64,000 nt of DNA from Herbaspirillum sp. LeCh32-8 (GTDB taxonomy: Bacteria; Pseudomonadota; Gammaproteobacteria; Burkholderiales; Burkholderiaceae_D): assembly GCF_017814915.1 (NCBI RefSeq), contig NZ_JAGIPZ010000003.1, positions 124,001 to 188,000 of the forward strand, given 5' to 3'. Positions 7,710-17,504 of the stretch are shown here, in pieces. Made by a program: the position numbers and the translations under genes. A model generated the notes under the pieces. That model was not told the origin of the DNA. It saw only the letters and a list, made by a program, of their open reading frames with translations, and searched no databases. Within the stretch, counting starts at the first letter, position 1; each line of letters begins with the position of its first letter.

Positions 7710-8744
7710 TCAGGTCAGCGCCGACGACACCTTCCACAGGTCGACGTCGCCGTCGGTGGCGTGACTATCGATCTGCTTCAGCTCATCGGCGGTGAAGTCG
7801 GCCTTTTTCAGCGCATCCAGCGAGTCGTCCAGCTGCTCGACGGTGCGTGCGCCGATCAGCGCCGAGGTCACACGCGCATCACGCAGCACCCAAGCGATCG
7901 CCATCTGCGCCAGGGTCTGGCCGCGTTTCTTTGCGATCTCGTTGAGGGCGCGGATGCGCTCCAGGTTGTCAGGCGAGAGCATGCGCTGCGGCAGCGAAGG
8001 CGCGCGGGTCACGCGCGCGCCCTCGGGCACGCCGTCCAGGTACTTGGAGGTCAACAGGCCCTGCGCCAGCGGCGAGAAGCCGATGCAGCCCACGCCCAGT
8101 TCGCCCAGCGTGGGCAGCAGGCCGCCTTCGATGCTGCGGTTGAGCATGGAGTAGTTCGGCTGGTGGATCAGCAACGGCACGCCTTCGCTCTTCAGGATCG
8201 CCGCGGCCTTGCGCGTGAGCTCGGGTGAGTACGACGAGATGCCGACGTACAGCGCCTTGCCCTGGCGATGCAGCTGGGCCAGGGCACCCATGGTTTCTTC
8301 CAGCGGCGTGTCGGGGTCGACGCGGTGCGAGTAGAAGATGTCGACGTAATCAAGTCCCATGCGGCGCAGGCTGTGTTCGCAACTGGCGATCAGGTGCTTG
8401 CGCGCGCCGCTGGGACCGCCGTAGGGACCCGGCCACATCTGCCAGCCGGCCTTGCTGGAGATGACCAGCTCGTCGCGATAGGCCGCGAAATCCTTGGCCA
8501 GCCAGCGGCCGAAATTCTCTTCGGCGGAGCCGGCCGGCGGGCCGTAGTTGTTGGCCAGGTCGAAGTGGGTGACGCCGCGATCGAAGGCGCGGCGCAGCAC
8601 GGCGCGGCCGGTCTCGAAATTGTCGACGCCGCCGAAGTTCTGCCATAGTCCCAGCGAGATGGCCGGCAGCAGCAGGCCGCTCTTGCCGGTGCGGCGGTAA
8701 GGCATCCTGCCATCGTAACGGGACGGATCGGCGATATAGGTCAT
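7710..8744 (-). CDS. Aldo/keto reductase, YghZ (L-glyceraldehyde 3-phosphate reductase) type
   Basis: A 344-residue TIM-barrel reductase. The N-terminus YDGRMPYRRTGKSGLLLPAI and the segment NFGGVDNFE are typical of YghZ/GPR-type enzymes. The catalytic residues of the aldo/keto reductase fold are visible: Asp and Tyr in FDLANNYGPPAG, Lys in ISSKAGWQMWPGP, and His in FYSHRVDPDTPLEE. It probably uses NADPH to reduce aldehydes or ketoaldehydes (methylglyoxal-type detoxification). The true substrate is not determinable. The start is the ATG at 8744, with AAGGA upstream. The frame extends 16 codons further but without a ribosome binding site. It stands alone between convergent and divergent neighbours. 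Confidence 0.88.
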   Translation of the reverse strand: MTYIADPSRYDGRMPYRRTGKSGLLLPAISLGLWQNFGGVDNFETGRAVLRRAFDRGVTHFDLANNYGPPAGSAEENFGRWLAKDFAAYRDELVISSKAGWQMWPGPYGGPSGARKHLIASCEHSLRRMGLDYVDIFYSHRVDPDTPLEETMGALAQLHRQGKALYVGISSYSPELTRKAAAILKSEGVPLLIHQPNYSMLNRSIEGGLLPTLGELGVGCIGFSPLAQGLLTSKYLDGVPEGARVTRAPSLPQRMLSPDNLERIRALNEIAKKRGQTLAQMAIAWVLRDARVTSALIGARTVEQLDDSLDALKKADFTADELKQIDSHATDGDVDLWKVSSALT

Positions 8745-8919
8745 GGTTGTCCTTGTTCTTGATTGGAGTGCGACGGCATAGGCGCGCGCCATCGGAGGGG
8801 AAAGCCCGGCAAAGTCTACGCCGCCGTTGCTGCTTTTTTAAATGCAATATAACGATGCGATTGATCTGTCTGGCAGATGGATCGCCTGCGCCTCTTGCGC
8901 CGCCCAGGCATCCGCGCGC

Positions 8920-10470
8920 TCAGCGCGCCGGCAGGATGATGGTGGCGATCAGGCCGCCTTCCGGATGGTTGCGCAGCAGCAGCTCGCCGCCGTGCGCCTG
9001 CACGATGTTGCGCGAGATGCCCAGGCCCAGGCCCATGCCGCCGCTGTTCTGCGAGCGTCCGTGCTCCAGCCGCACATAGGGCTGGAACAGCGTGCCCATG
9101 GCGTCTTCCGGTACGCCCGGGCCGTGGTCGCGGATCTCGATTTCCACCAGCGCGCCGCCCACGCCCTGCGAGGGGCGGATCGCGATCTCCACCCTCTGGC
9201 CGTAGTACAGCGCGTTGTCGAACAGGTTGCCGATGGCGCGCTTCAGGGCCAGCGGCTTGGCTATGACGTTGATGCCCGAGGGCGTGAAGGCGATCTCGTG
9301 CCCGGCCATCTTGGCGTCGCGGATCATGCGCGTGACCAGCGCGTCGAGGCGCACCTCGGTACGGTTCTCGTGGATGTCGCTGTCCTTCACCGATTGCAGC
9401 GCGCCCTTGACCATCATGTCGAGCTCGTCGAGGTCGTCGTGGAATTCGGAGCGCATCTCGTCGTCGTCCATCAGCTCGGTGCGCAACTTCAGGCGCGTGA
9501 TGGGCGTGCGCAGATCGTGCGAGATCGAGACGAACAGGCGCTCGCGATCTTCCAGATAACGCTTGATGCGCTCGCGCATGCCGGAGAAGGCGCGCGCGGT
9601 CTTCACGTATTCGCGGCTGCCGGTGCCGGGCAGCTGGGGCACGGTCTCGCCCTTGCCGAAGGCCTCGGCGGCATCGGCCAGCGCCGCCAGCGGACGCGTG
9701 GTCCAGCGCACCACCAGGATCGACAGCAACAGAATCGCCGCCAGCGACAAGCCCTGCAGCACCAGGCGATCCAACCACAGCGGATTGTCGCTGTCGAGGA
9801 AATAGGGATTGGGCATCAGCGCCGCCAGGTAGAGCCAGCGACCGTTCTCCACCTGCATCTGGATCACCAGCACCGGCGCCGAATTGGGCTTGGTCAGCAG
9901 GATGTGCTGGGCCCAGTTGTCGGGCAGATCGCCGACCTTGAGGCCGTCATTGGAGACCTGCAGGCCGTCCGGCCAGGCGAAGTCCAGTTTGGCCTCGGGC
10001 ATGAAGGGCAGGTCGTCGCGCAGGGTCTGCGCGGCGGCGTCGATGGCGACCTTGACCAGCGGGCTGTCGCCGAACGGCGCGACCGGCACCGCGGCGCTGT
10101 TGGCATTGATGAAGAAGCGCGTGCCGCCCATCTCGCGCAGCTGCTGGATCATCAGCGGCCGGTAGTTGGCGGGCAGGCTCATGAAGTAACGGATCGCCAC
10201 CGAGGCGCTGTGCGCCAGGTGCTGCGCCGCCACGCGGGTCTCGGCCTCGGACTTGCTGCGCAGCTGCGCGGCCCAGATCAGGCCGCCGGCCACCTGGGTC
10301 ACCAGCACGCCGAAGATCATCACCACCGACAGGCGACCCAGCAGCGAATCCGGCAGCATCCAGTCCAGCAGCGCCGCCATGCGGCCGCGCAGCGTGGCCG
10401 GCCGCGCATGCGGCGCGGTCGCGGGCGGGACCAACGGTTCTGCGGCGGTGGCGGGTGCGGCGTCGTTCAT
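8920..10470 (-). CDS. EnvZ-type sensor histidine kinase of the sugar-sensing operon
   Basis: A 516-residue kinase. A proline/alanine-rich cytoplasmic tail (1-43) precedes TM1 at about 44-68. A periplasmic domain of about 170 residues (69-237) is followed by TM2 at about 238-255 and HAMP at about 256-308. The phospho-acceptor is His318 in FVSISHDLRTPITR, followed by a HATPase domain (N box AIGNLFDNALYYG, G boxes DHGPGVP and GMGLGLGI). It is the last gene of a leftward operon: sugar-binding protein, response regulator, kinase. The ATG at 10470 is 25 bp after the regulator stop. The periplasmic domain is a plausible docking surface for the co-encoded binding protein. It resembles the GtrS/GltS-type kinases beside glucose transporters, but the ligand is unknown. 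Confidence 0.87.
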   Translation of the reverse strand: MNDAAPATAAEPLVPPATAPHARPATLRGRMAALLDWMLPDSLLGRLSVVMIFGVLVTQVAGGLIWAAQLRSKSEAETRVAAQHLAHSASVAIRYFMSLPANYRPLMIQQLREMGGTRFFINANSAAVPVAPFGDSPLVKVAIDAAAQTLRDDLPFMPEAKLDFAWPDGLQVSNDGLKVGDLPDNWAQHILLTKPNSAPVLVIQMQVENGRWLYLAALMPNPYFLDSDNPLWLDRLVLQGLSLAAILLLSILVVRWTTRPLAALADAAEAFGKGETVPQLPGTGSREYVKTARAFSGMRERIKRYLEDRERLFVSISHDLRTPITRLKLRTELMDDDEMRSEFHDDLDELDMMVKGALQSVKDSDIHENRTEVRLDALVTRMIRDAKMAGHEIAFTPSGINVIAKPLALKRAIGNLFDNALYYGQRVEIAIRPSQGVGGALVEIEIRDHGPGVPEDAMGTLFQPYVRLEHGRSQNSGGMGLGLGISRNIVQAHGGELLLRNHPEGGLIATIILPAR

Positions 10471-10495
10471 CACGATAACGGGGAAAACCGCGCGA

Positions 10496-11209
10496 TCACG
10501 CGGCGGCCGCGCTGACGTCGGCCGAGAACACATAGCCGGCGCCGCGCACGGTCTTGATCAGGTGCGGCTGGCGGCCGCCGTCGTTCAGGCGCAGGCGCAG
10601 CTTGCTGATCTGCACGTCCAGCGAGCGATCCAGCGGGCCGGCATCGCGCCCGCGGGTTTCCTCGCACAGCACGTTGCGGTCCAGCACGTCGCCGGGGTGC
10701 TCGACGAAGTACTTCAGCAGCTGGTAGTCCATACCGGTCAGCGAGATCGCGGCACCGGCGCTGTCGACCAGCGTGCGCTCCACGGTGTCGAGCGTGAAGC
10801 CGACGAAGCGGTAGTAGCGCGGCGCATTGGCGCTGTCGATGCCGATGCGGCGGTGGATCGCCTTGATGCGCGCCAGCAGCTCGCGCGGGCTGTAGGGCTT
10901 GGCGATGTAGTCGTCGGCGCCCAGCTCCAGGCCGACCACGCGGTCGGTCTCGTCGGAGCTGGCGGTCAGCATGATGATGGGCACGTTGGACTTGCGCCGC
11001 ACGGTCTTGCACAGCGCGAAGCCGTCGGTGTCGGGCAGCATCACGTCCAGGATCACCAGCGAGAGCTCATCGGCAAAGCGCGTGAACTCGGCCAGGAAGG
11101 CCGCGCCGTCGTGCGCCAGGCGCACCTCGTACTGGTTCTTTTCCAGATAGGCCTTCAGCAGCGTGCGGGTCTTCTGGTCGTCGTCGACAATCAATATCTT
11201 GCGTGTCAT
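10496..11209 (-). CDS. OmpR-family response regulator of the sugar-sensing operon
   Basis: A 237-residue regulator: receiver domain with acidic residues Asp9-11 (LIVDDDQKTR), phospho-acceptor Asp55 in [10 protein letters not shown], the conserved KPYSPREL segment, and a C-terminal winged helix ending KTVRGAGYVFSADV. Start ATG at 11209 has GGAG upstream. It lies 32 bp downstream of the sugar-binding protein gene and 25 bp upstream of its kinase, so the three are almost certainly one transcript. Likely targets are its own operon and the divergent sugar ABC/nag operon, whose shared upstream region has two TGTAA direct-repeat pairs of the spacing used by OmpR-class regulators. Target assignment is inference. 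Confidence 0.88.
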   Translation of the reverse strand: MTRKILIVDDDQKTRTLLKAYLEKNQYEVRLAHDGAAFLAEFTRFADELSLVILDVMLPDTDGFALCKTVRRKSNVPIIMLTASSDETDRVVGLELGADDYIAKPYSPRELLARIKAIHRRIGIDSANAPRYYRFVGFTLDTVERTLVDSAGAAISLTGMDYQLLKYFVEHPGDVLDRNVLCEETRGRDAGPLDRSLDVQISKLRLRLNDGGRQPHLIKTVRGAGYVFSADVSAAAA

Positions 11210-11241
11210 GGCTGTCGCTCCATCTCCATTCGTCATTCTTG

Positions 11242-12558
11242 TCAGTCGTTGCGATTGCGCGAGAGGGTTCGCGCGATCGCCGCCAATCGCTTCTGCGCCT
11301 GCTCTTCCGTGACGTTGCGGTCGAGGAAGAAGCGTTGCACCTCGGCGATGATGGCGTCCTTGGTGGTCTCGTCGGTGGCCATGCGGTGCACCAGGCTGGG
11401 TGCCTGGTAGGCCTGGCCTTTGCTGAAGGCGCGCCACGAGTCGCGCGCACAGCGGTCCATGTGCGGATCCGGCGCGCGCCAGACCGGGATGGAGCCCTTG
11501 AATTTATTGTATTCCGACTGCACCGCCGGCGAGGTCACGATCTGCGCCAGCGTTTCCTGCTGGGGCTGGTTGACGTAGCTGCCGGCAAACATGGCCAGCG
11601 TGTCGGTGCTGTACAGATGGTACTCGCCGGTGCCGGGCACCGGGGTGCAGCCGAACTGCTGGTCGGCCGTCAGCCCCCAGGCGTTGAACTCGCCCTTGGC
11701 CCAGTCGCCCATGATGAACATGCCGGCCTCGCCGTCGGCCATGCTGCGCGCCACTTCTGTCCAGGGCCGCTCGCGCACCGGCTGCGCCATGGCCTCGCCC
11801 AGCTTGCGCAGCTGGCGCAGGATGTGCAGCATGCGCGCGTCGGCATAGGCGCTGGGCGTCACGTCCACAAAGAGCCGCCGGTAATACGCGGGACCGCTCT
11901 CGGCCAGCGCCAGGTTCTCGAACAGCGTGGCCACCTGCCAGGCCTCGGCGCTTTGCGCCAGCGGCACGATGCCGGCCTCGCGCAGCACCCTGGCGACGCG
12001 GAAGAAGTCGTCCCAGGTCTTGGGCGGCGTCAGCCCCAGGCGATTGAATACCGCGATGTTGTAGAACAGAGTGTTGATGCGGTGAATGCCCAGGGGCGCT
12101 GCGACCACATGGCCGCGATTGTTCAGCAACTGCCACACGGTGGGGAACATCTGCTTTTCCCAGTTGCCCTGCACGGCGACGTTGTCCAGTTCCAGCAGCA
12201 GGCCGAGGTCGGCCCATTCGCCGAAGATCACGCCGTTCAACTGCGTCACCTCGGGCGCGCGATTGGCCAGCACCATGCTCTTCAACACCTTGACCGCGCC
12301 CATGCCGGCGCCGCCGGGGATGGAAATGTCGCGCCATTGGATATCCTGCCTGGCCAGCTGGTTCACCACCACGTCCAGCGCACGCCGCTCGCCGGCGGAG
12401 GTCCACCAGTGCAGCACCTGCAGCGAACGCTGCGGCGCCTGCGCCTGCGCGCCCTGCAGCATGCCTGCAAATGCGATCACCGCGAGCAGCCATGCGGCGG
12501 CGCCTCGAACGAGGGCCGGGCCGATGCGCGCGTCGACGGACCGTTTCATTTTTATCAT
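11242..12558 (-). CDS. Periplasmic carbohydrate-binding protein co-transcribed with a two-component system
   Basis: A 438-residue family-1 solute-binding protein with signal peptide (hydrophobic core AAAWLLAVIAFAGML, cleavage after GAQA). The mature start LQVLHWWTSAGERRALDVV resembles the glucose/mannose-binding GtsA-like branch. Conserved HRINTLFYN and WDDFFRVA segments fit. No permease or ATPase gene follows; instead the next genes are a response regulator and a sensor kinase. That layout suggests it works as a sensing protein for the kinase, or shares the divergent transporter. The ATG at 12558 is preceded by GGAGA about 11 bases upstream; a second in-frame ATG three codons later is possible. 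Confidence 0.85.
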   Translation of the reverse strand: MIKMKRSVDARIGPALVRGAAAWLLAVIAFAGMLQGAQAQAPQRSLQVLHWWTSAGERRALDVVVNQLARQDIQWRDISIPGGAGMGAVKVLKSMVLANRAPEVTQLNGVIFGEWADLGLLLELDNVAVQGNWEKQMFPTVWQLLNNRGHVVAAPLGIHRINTLFYNIAVFNRLGLTPPKTWDDFFRVARVLREAGIVPLAQSAEAWQVATLFENLALAESGPAYYRRLFVDVTPSAYADARMLHILRQLRKLGEAMAQPVRERPWTEVARSMADGEAGMFIMGDWAKGEFNAWGLTADQQFGCTPVPGTGEYHLYSTDTLAMFAGSYVNQPQQETLAQIVTSPAVQSEYNKFKGSIPVWRAPDPHMDRCARDSWRAFSKGQAYQAPSLVHRMATDETTKDAIIAEVQRFFLDRNVTEEQAQKRLAAIARTLSRNRND

Positions 12559-12688
12559 TATGGTGATTGTCTCCAAACCGGGAGAGACTATAGCCGGGCG
12601 ACTGCCGTTGCGCAATTTGCGAGAGCGCGCTACGGATGAGCTTGCGTCCGCTTGGACGCCTGAAAAATGATTAAGTCGCCTGATGTCG

Positions 12689-12703
12689 TGTAAAGAAATG
12701 TAA
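12689..12703 (+). promoter_or_regulatory. Direct-repeat site 1 (TGTAA-N5-TGTAA), candidate regulator binding site
   Basis: TGTAAAGAAATGTAA: two identical pentamers with a 10-bp period, the arrangement bound by tandem OmpR/PhoB-type wings. It lies in the 459-bp region between the divergent sensing operon (start 12558) and the sugar ABC operon (start 13018). The remainder of that region shows no gene. Confidence 0.5.
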
Positions 12704-12798
12704 GCCTGTCTTTGTTTATCTTTATTCCCCGCTGTTGGTCCCCCGCCCCGCTTGCCCTTTCTTCATGCCGTGAAGTCGGCCGCCGCGCTTTCGGCGCA

Positions 12799-12813
12799 TG
12801 TAAGGATATGTAA
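12799..12813 (+). promoter_or_regulatory. Direct-repeat site 2 (TGTAA-N5-TGTAA), candidate regulator binding site
   Basis: TGTAAGGATATGTAA: same pentamers, period and orientation as site 1, exactly 110 bp downstream of it (about ten and a half helical turns). The pair brackets the centre of the divergent promoter region. Confidence 0.5.
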
Positions 12814-13017
12814 TACCGCTCCGCGCCGCAGCATATTTTTATCCTTATGAATCAATAACTTATACATACCCCACCCCATCCTTGCGAATGCTCGCATCAC
12901 ACGCCCCTCGGTGCTAACGTCGCCCCGCTGCCTCTGCTGTTGCCCATCCCTCACGCATCCGGCGGCGACAGCAGTTCACATCAAGCAGGCATACCAACGA
13001 TAAGCAAGGAGACCTTG

Positions 13018-14310
13018 ATGCAAAACGCTAACAAAGCGGGCGGATTCCCGTTCGTGAAAAAACTGATCACAACTGCCACCTGCGCCGGCGCGCTGGCGCT
13101 GGCAATGGTCAGCGCCGCCCCGCACGCCCAGGCCGGTAACCTGACCATTGAAAGCTGGCGCGTCGACGACCTGCAGCTGTGGCAGGACGTATTGATCCCC
13201 GCCTTCCAGAAGAAGAACCCCGGCATCACCGTGAAGTTCTCGCCGACCGCGCCTACCGAATACGACTCCAGCCTGGCCGCGCGCTTGGCCGGCGGCACCG
13301 CCGGCGACCTGGTGGCCTGCCGCCCGTTCGACGTCTCGCTGTCGCTCTACAACAAGGGCCATCTTGAAAAGCTGGACGGCAAGCCTGGCATGGAATTCTT
13401 CGCGCCGGCCGCCAAGACCGCGTGGCAGACCGATGACGGCAAGGACACCTTCTGCATGCCGATCGCCTCGGTGATCCACGGCTTCTTCTACAACACCAAG
13501 ATCTTCAAGGAGCTGAACCTGGAACCGCCCAAGACCGAGGCGGAATTCTTCAAGCTGCTCGACACCGTCAAGGCCAGCGGCAAATACACGCCGCTGGTGA
13601 TGGGCACGTCCGAACAGTGGGAATCGCACCAGGTGCTGTTCACCGGCATCGGCCCCAACTACTGGAAGGGCGAGGAAGGCCGCAAGGCGCTGATCTCTGG
13701 CAAGGCGAAATTCACCGATCCGCAATTCGTGGCGGCCTGGGAATATGAAGCCAAGCTGGCGCAGTACCTGCCCAAGGGAGCTTCGGCGCAGACCTACAGC
13801 GACAGCCAGAACATGTTCGCGCTGGGTAAGGGCGCGGTGTATCCGGCCGGCTCCTGGGACATCGCCTACTTCAACGGCAAGCTGGACATGGGCGCCTTCC
13901 CGCCGCCGGTGCCCAAGGCCGGCGACGCCTGCTACATCTCGGACCACAACGACATCGGCATGGGCGTGAACAAGAAGTCCAAGAACAAGGAAGACGCCTA
14001 CAAGTTCCTGGCCTGGCTGGGTTCGCAGGAGTTCGCCGATCTCTACACCAACAAGGTGACCGGCTTCTTCTCGCTGTCGAACCACCTGATCTCGGTGAAG
14101 GATCCGATCGCCAAGCAGATGATTGGCTGGCGCAAGGGCTGCGCCTCGACCATCCGCGTGAACTCGCAGATCCTGAACCGCGGCACGCCGAGCATGGAAA
14201 ACGAGATGTGGAACGTCAACGCCCAGGTGCTGAACGGCAAGCTGGCGCCGAAGGATGCGGCCGCCAAGATCCAGGCCGGTTTCGCCAAGTGGTACAAGCC
14301 CCAGCAGTAA
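13018..14310 (+). CDS. Sugar ABC transporter, periplasmic substrate-binding protein
   Basis: A 430-residue family-1 binding protein. ATG at 13018 with AAGGAG upstream, signal peptide ending PHAQA, mature start GNLTIESWRVDDLQLWQDVLIPAFQKKNPG. Segments typical of the MalE/UgpB fold follow, such as FFYNTKIFKELNLEPPKTEAEFF and YPAGSWDIAYF. It heads the operon of two permeases, ATPase, NagK-like kinase, NagA and NagB-II, so the ligand is probably N-acetylglucosamine, chitobiose or a related amino sugar. That assignment comes from context. A 136-bp imperfect inverted repeat follows immediately, a common device for keeping binding-protein expression above that of the permeases. Confidence 0.9.
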   Translation: MQNANKAGGFPFVKKLITTATCAGALALAMVSAAPHAQAGNLTIESWRVDDLQLWQDVLIPAFQKKNPGITVKFSPTAPTEYDSSLAARLAGGTAGDLVACRPFDVSLSLYNKGHLEKLDGKPGMEFFAPAAKTAWQTDDGKDTFCMPIASVIHGFFYNTKIFKELNLEPPKTEAEFFKLLDTVKASGKYTPLVMGTSEQWESHQVLFTGIGPNYWKGEEGRKALISGKAKFTDPQFVAAWEYEAKLAQYLPKGASAQTYSDSQNMFALGKGAVYPAGSWDIAYFNGKLDMGAFPPPVPKAGDACYISDHNDIGMGVNKKSKNKEDAYKFLAWLGSQEFADLYTNKVTGFFSLSNHLISVKDPIAKQMIGWRKGCASTIRVNSQILNRGTPSMENEMWNVNAQVLNGKLAPKDAAAKIQAGFAKWYKPQQ

Positions 14311-14446
14311 GCTGTCCGTGATCCTACTGCGAGGCCGTGATCCGGCATCGGGCGGTGCCCGGAATCCTCGTGTACATCAGTACACTCCGGTTCCTGCGCT
14401 CCGGCCGATACCGGCTGACGGCCTCTCGCTACGGATCACGAACAGC
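14311..14446. repeat. 136-bp imperfect inverted repeat between binding-protein and permease genes
   Basis: The ends GCTGTCCGTGATC (from 14311) and GATCACGAACAGC (to 14446) are complementary with one mismatch. Further in, a 14-base CCGG-ATCGG-CGG segment matches its partner at 12 positions. The exact centre is GTGTAC-ATCA-GTACAC at 14370-14385. As RNA this would form one long interrupted hairpin right after the binding-protein stop. It could stabilise the upstream message, reduce readthrough into the permeases, or be a dispersed element; the sequence does not decide. Confidence 0.75.
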
Positions 14447-14522
14447 TTAAGGTGATCTGTTCACCGCCGACTTGGCACATAAAAACAAAGCTTCCAAGTC
14501 TTGTAAGCCCTCAGGAGACGCT

Positions 14523-15437
14523 GTGAAAAAAGTCCGCGCCTGGCAGCTGCTGGTATTCCTTGCGCCTGCCCTCATCATTTATTCCATGTTCAGCGCCCTG
14601 CCGTTGGCGGACACGCTGCGCCTGGGCTTTTACACCAGCAACGACGCCGGCGTGCAGAGCTTCGTCGGCCTCGACAACTACCGCACCATCCTGTTCGACC
14701 CGGACTGGTCGGCCGCCTTCTGGAACGCGATGTGGAACAACGTGAAGTTCTTCTGCATCCACATGCTGCTGCAAAACCCGATCGGCCTGCTGCTGGCGAC
14801 GCTGTTCAGCCTCAAGGGCCTGCGCGGCGCGCGCACCTATCGCACGCTGATCTTCCTGCCCACGTTGCTGTCGGTGGTGATCATCGGCTTCATCTGGCAA
14901 CTGATCCTCTCGCCGCTGTGGGGCGTGGGCGAAAAGCTGATGGGCCTGGTGGGCCTGGCCGACTGGTTCGGTCCCTGGCTAGGCCAGGAGTCGACCGCGC
15001 TGCTGACACTGTCGCTGATCTCGGTGTGGCAGTACATCGGCATCCCGATGATGCTGATCTACGCCGCGCTGCTGGCGGTGCCTGACGAGGTGCTGGAGGC
15101 CGCGCACGCCGAAGGCGCCTCGTCCATGCGCATCTTCTGGCAGATCAAGCTGCCGCTGATCTACCCGACGCTGGGCCTGGTGACCATCCTCACCTTTGTG
15201 GCCAACTTCAACGCCTTCGACCTGATCTACTCGGTCAAGGGCGCGCTGGCCGGCCCCAACTATTCGGCCGACCTCTTGGGCACCTACTTCTACCGCACCT
15301 TCTTCGGCTACCAGGCGCAGATCGGCAGCCCGACCATGGGTGCGGCCGTGGCCACGCTGATGTTCCTGGTGATCCTGGGCGGCGTGGGCGCCTACTTCGT
15401 CATGGTGCAGCGACGCCTGACCCGTTACGCGCTGTGA
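14523..15437 (+). CDS. Sugar ABC transporter permease (MalF/UgpA type)
   Basis: A 304-residue inner-membrane permease with about six hydrophobic helices, opening VKKVRAWQLLVFLAPALIIYSMF. The ABC permease coupling loop is EAAHAEGASSMRIFWQIKLPLIYP near residues 195-215. I place the start at the GTG at 14523 because AGGAG lies seven bases upstream; a TTG 17 codons earlier has no such site. It follows the binding-protein gene after the long hairpin and is 16 bp from the second permease. Together they form the heterodimeric channel for the amino sugar. Confidence 0.88.
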   Translation: MKKVRAWQLLVFLAPALIIYSMFSALPLADTLRLGFYTSNDAGVQSFVGLDNYRTILFDPDWSAAFWNAMWNNVKFFCIHMLLQNPIGLLLATLFSLKGLRGARTYRTLIFLPTLLSVVIIGFIWQLILSPLWGVGEKLMGLVGLADWFGPWLGQESTALLTLSLISVWQYIGIPMMLIYAALLAVPDEVLEAAHAEGASSMRIFWQIKLPLIYPTLGLVTILTFVANFNAFDLIYSVKGALAGPNYSADLLGTYFYRTFFGYQAQIGSPTMGAAVATLMFLVILGGVGAYFVMVQRRLTRYAL

Positions 15438-15453
15438 GCGCAAGGATGACCTG

Positions 15454-16353
15454 ATGCCTTCTTCCTCCTCCACTCCCTACGCCGGTTCGGTCAAGCCCGC
15501 CGCGCCGCCGACGCTGGTGCAGCGCAGCTTCGGCCCGGCAGGCCACTTGTGGGTGCACTTCGTGCTGTGCATCTACGCGGTGATCGCGCTGTTCCCGATC
15601 GCGCTGATCCTGATCAACTCGGTCAAGACCCGCAACGCCATCTTCGAAGGACCGATGGCGCTGCCCACGGCCGAGACGCTGACCCTGGTCGGCTTCCAGA
15701 AGGTGCTCTCCGGCACGCACTTCCTGCTCTACTTCGGCAACAGCCTGGTGGTCACAGTGGGCTCGCTGGTGCTGATCGTGCTGTTCGGCGCGATGGCCGG
15801 ATGGGCGCTGTCGGAATACAAATTCCCCGGCAACCGCTTCCTCAATTTCTTCATCGCCATCGGCATCATGATCCCGATCCGGCTGGGCACGGTCTCCATC
15901 CTGCAACTGATCGTGGCGCTGGACCTGATCAACACCCGCACCGCGCTGATCCTGGTCTACACCGCACAAGGCCTGCCGCTGGCGGTGATGATTCTGTCCG
16001 AATTCATCCGCCAGATCCCGGCCGAGCTGAAAGACGCCGCGCGCTGCGACGGCGTGGGCGAGATCGCGATCTTCTTCCAGGTGATCCTGCCGCTGATCCG
16101 CCCGGCCATTGCCACGGTGGCGGTGTTCACCATGATCCCGGCGTGGAACGACCTGTGGTTCCCGCTCATCCTCGCGCCCGGCGAAGACACCCGCACTGTC
16201 ACGCTGGGCGTGCAGCAGTTCATCGGGCAATACGCCACCGACTGGAATTCGGTGCTGGCCGCGCTGTCGATGGCGGTGATTCCGATCCTGCTGTTGTACA
16301 TGGCGTTCTCGCGCCAGCTGATCCGCGGCCTGACCTCAGGCGCCGTCAAGTAA
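15454..16353 (+). CDS. Sugar ABC transporter permease (MalG/UgpE type)
   Basis: A 299-residue permease with a cytoplasmic N-terminal tail of about 30 residues and six predicted membrane helices. The coupling motif is FIRQIPAELKDAARCDGVG followed by IFFQVILPLIRP, as in MalG-type subunits that contact the ATPase. Start ATG at 15454 with AAGGATG-type spacing after the upstream stop. It is the partner of the preceding permease and lies 16 bp upstream of the ATPase gene. Confidence 0.9.
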   Translation: MPSSSSTPYAGSVKPAAPPTLVQRSFGPAGHLWVHFVLCIYAVIALFPIALILINSVKTRNAIFEGPMALPTAETLTLVGFQKVLSGTHFLLYFGNSLVVTVGSLVLIVLFGAMAGWALSEYKFPGNRFLNFFIAIGIMIPIRLGTVSILQLIVALDLINTRTALILVYTAQGLPLAVMILSEFIRQIPAELKDAARCDGVGEIAIFFQVILPLIRPAIATVAVFTMIPAWNDLWFPLILAPGEDTRTVTLGVQQFIGQYATDWNSVLAALSMAVIPILLLYMAFSRQLIRGLTSGAVK

Positions 16354-16369
16354 CCCCACTGGAATCGAC

Positions 16370-17494
<1,125 letters not shown>

Positions 17495-17504
17495 GGCGCC
17501 GGCC

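Noticed and set aside
8842..10515. 557-codon forward ORF antisense to the EnvZ-type kinase
   Set aside because: Composition is dominated by His, Gln, Arg and Ala, as typical for antisense frames in GC-rich genes; the kinase frame is unambiguous.
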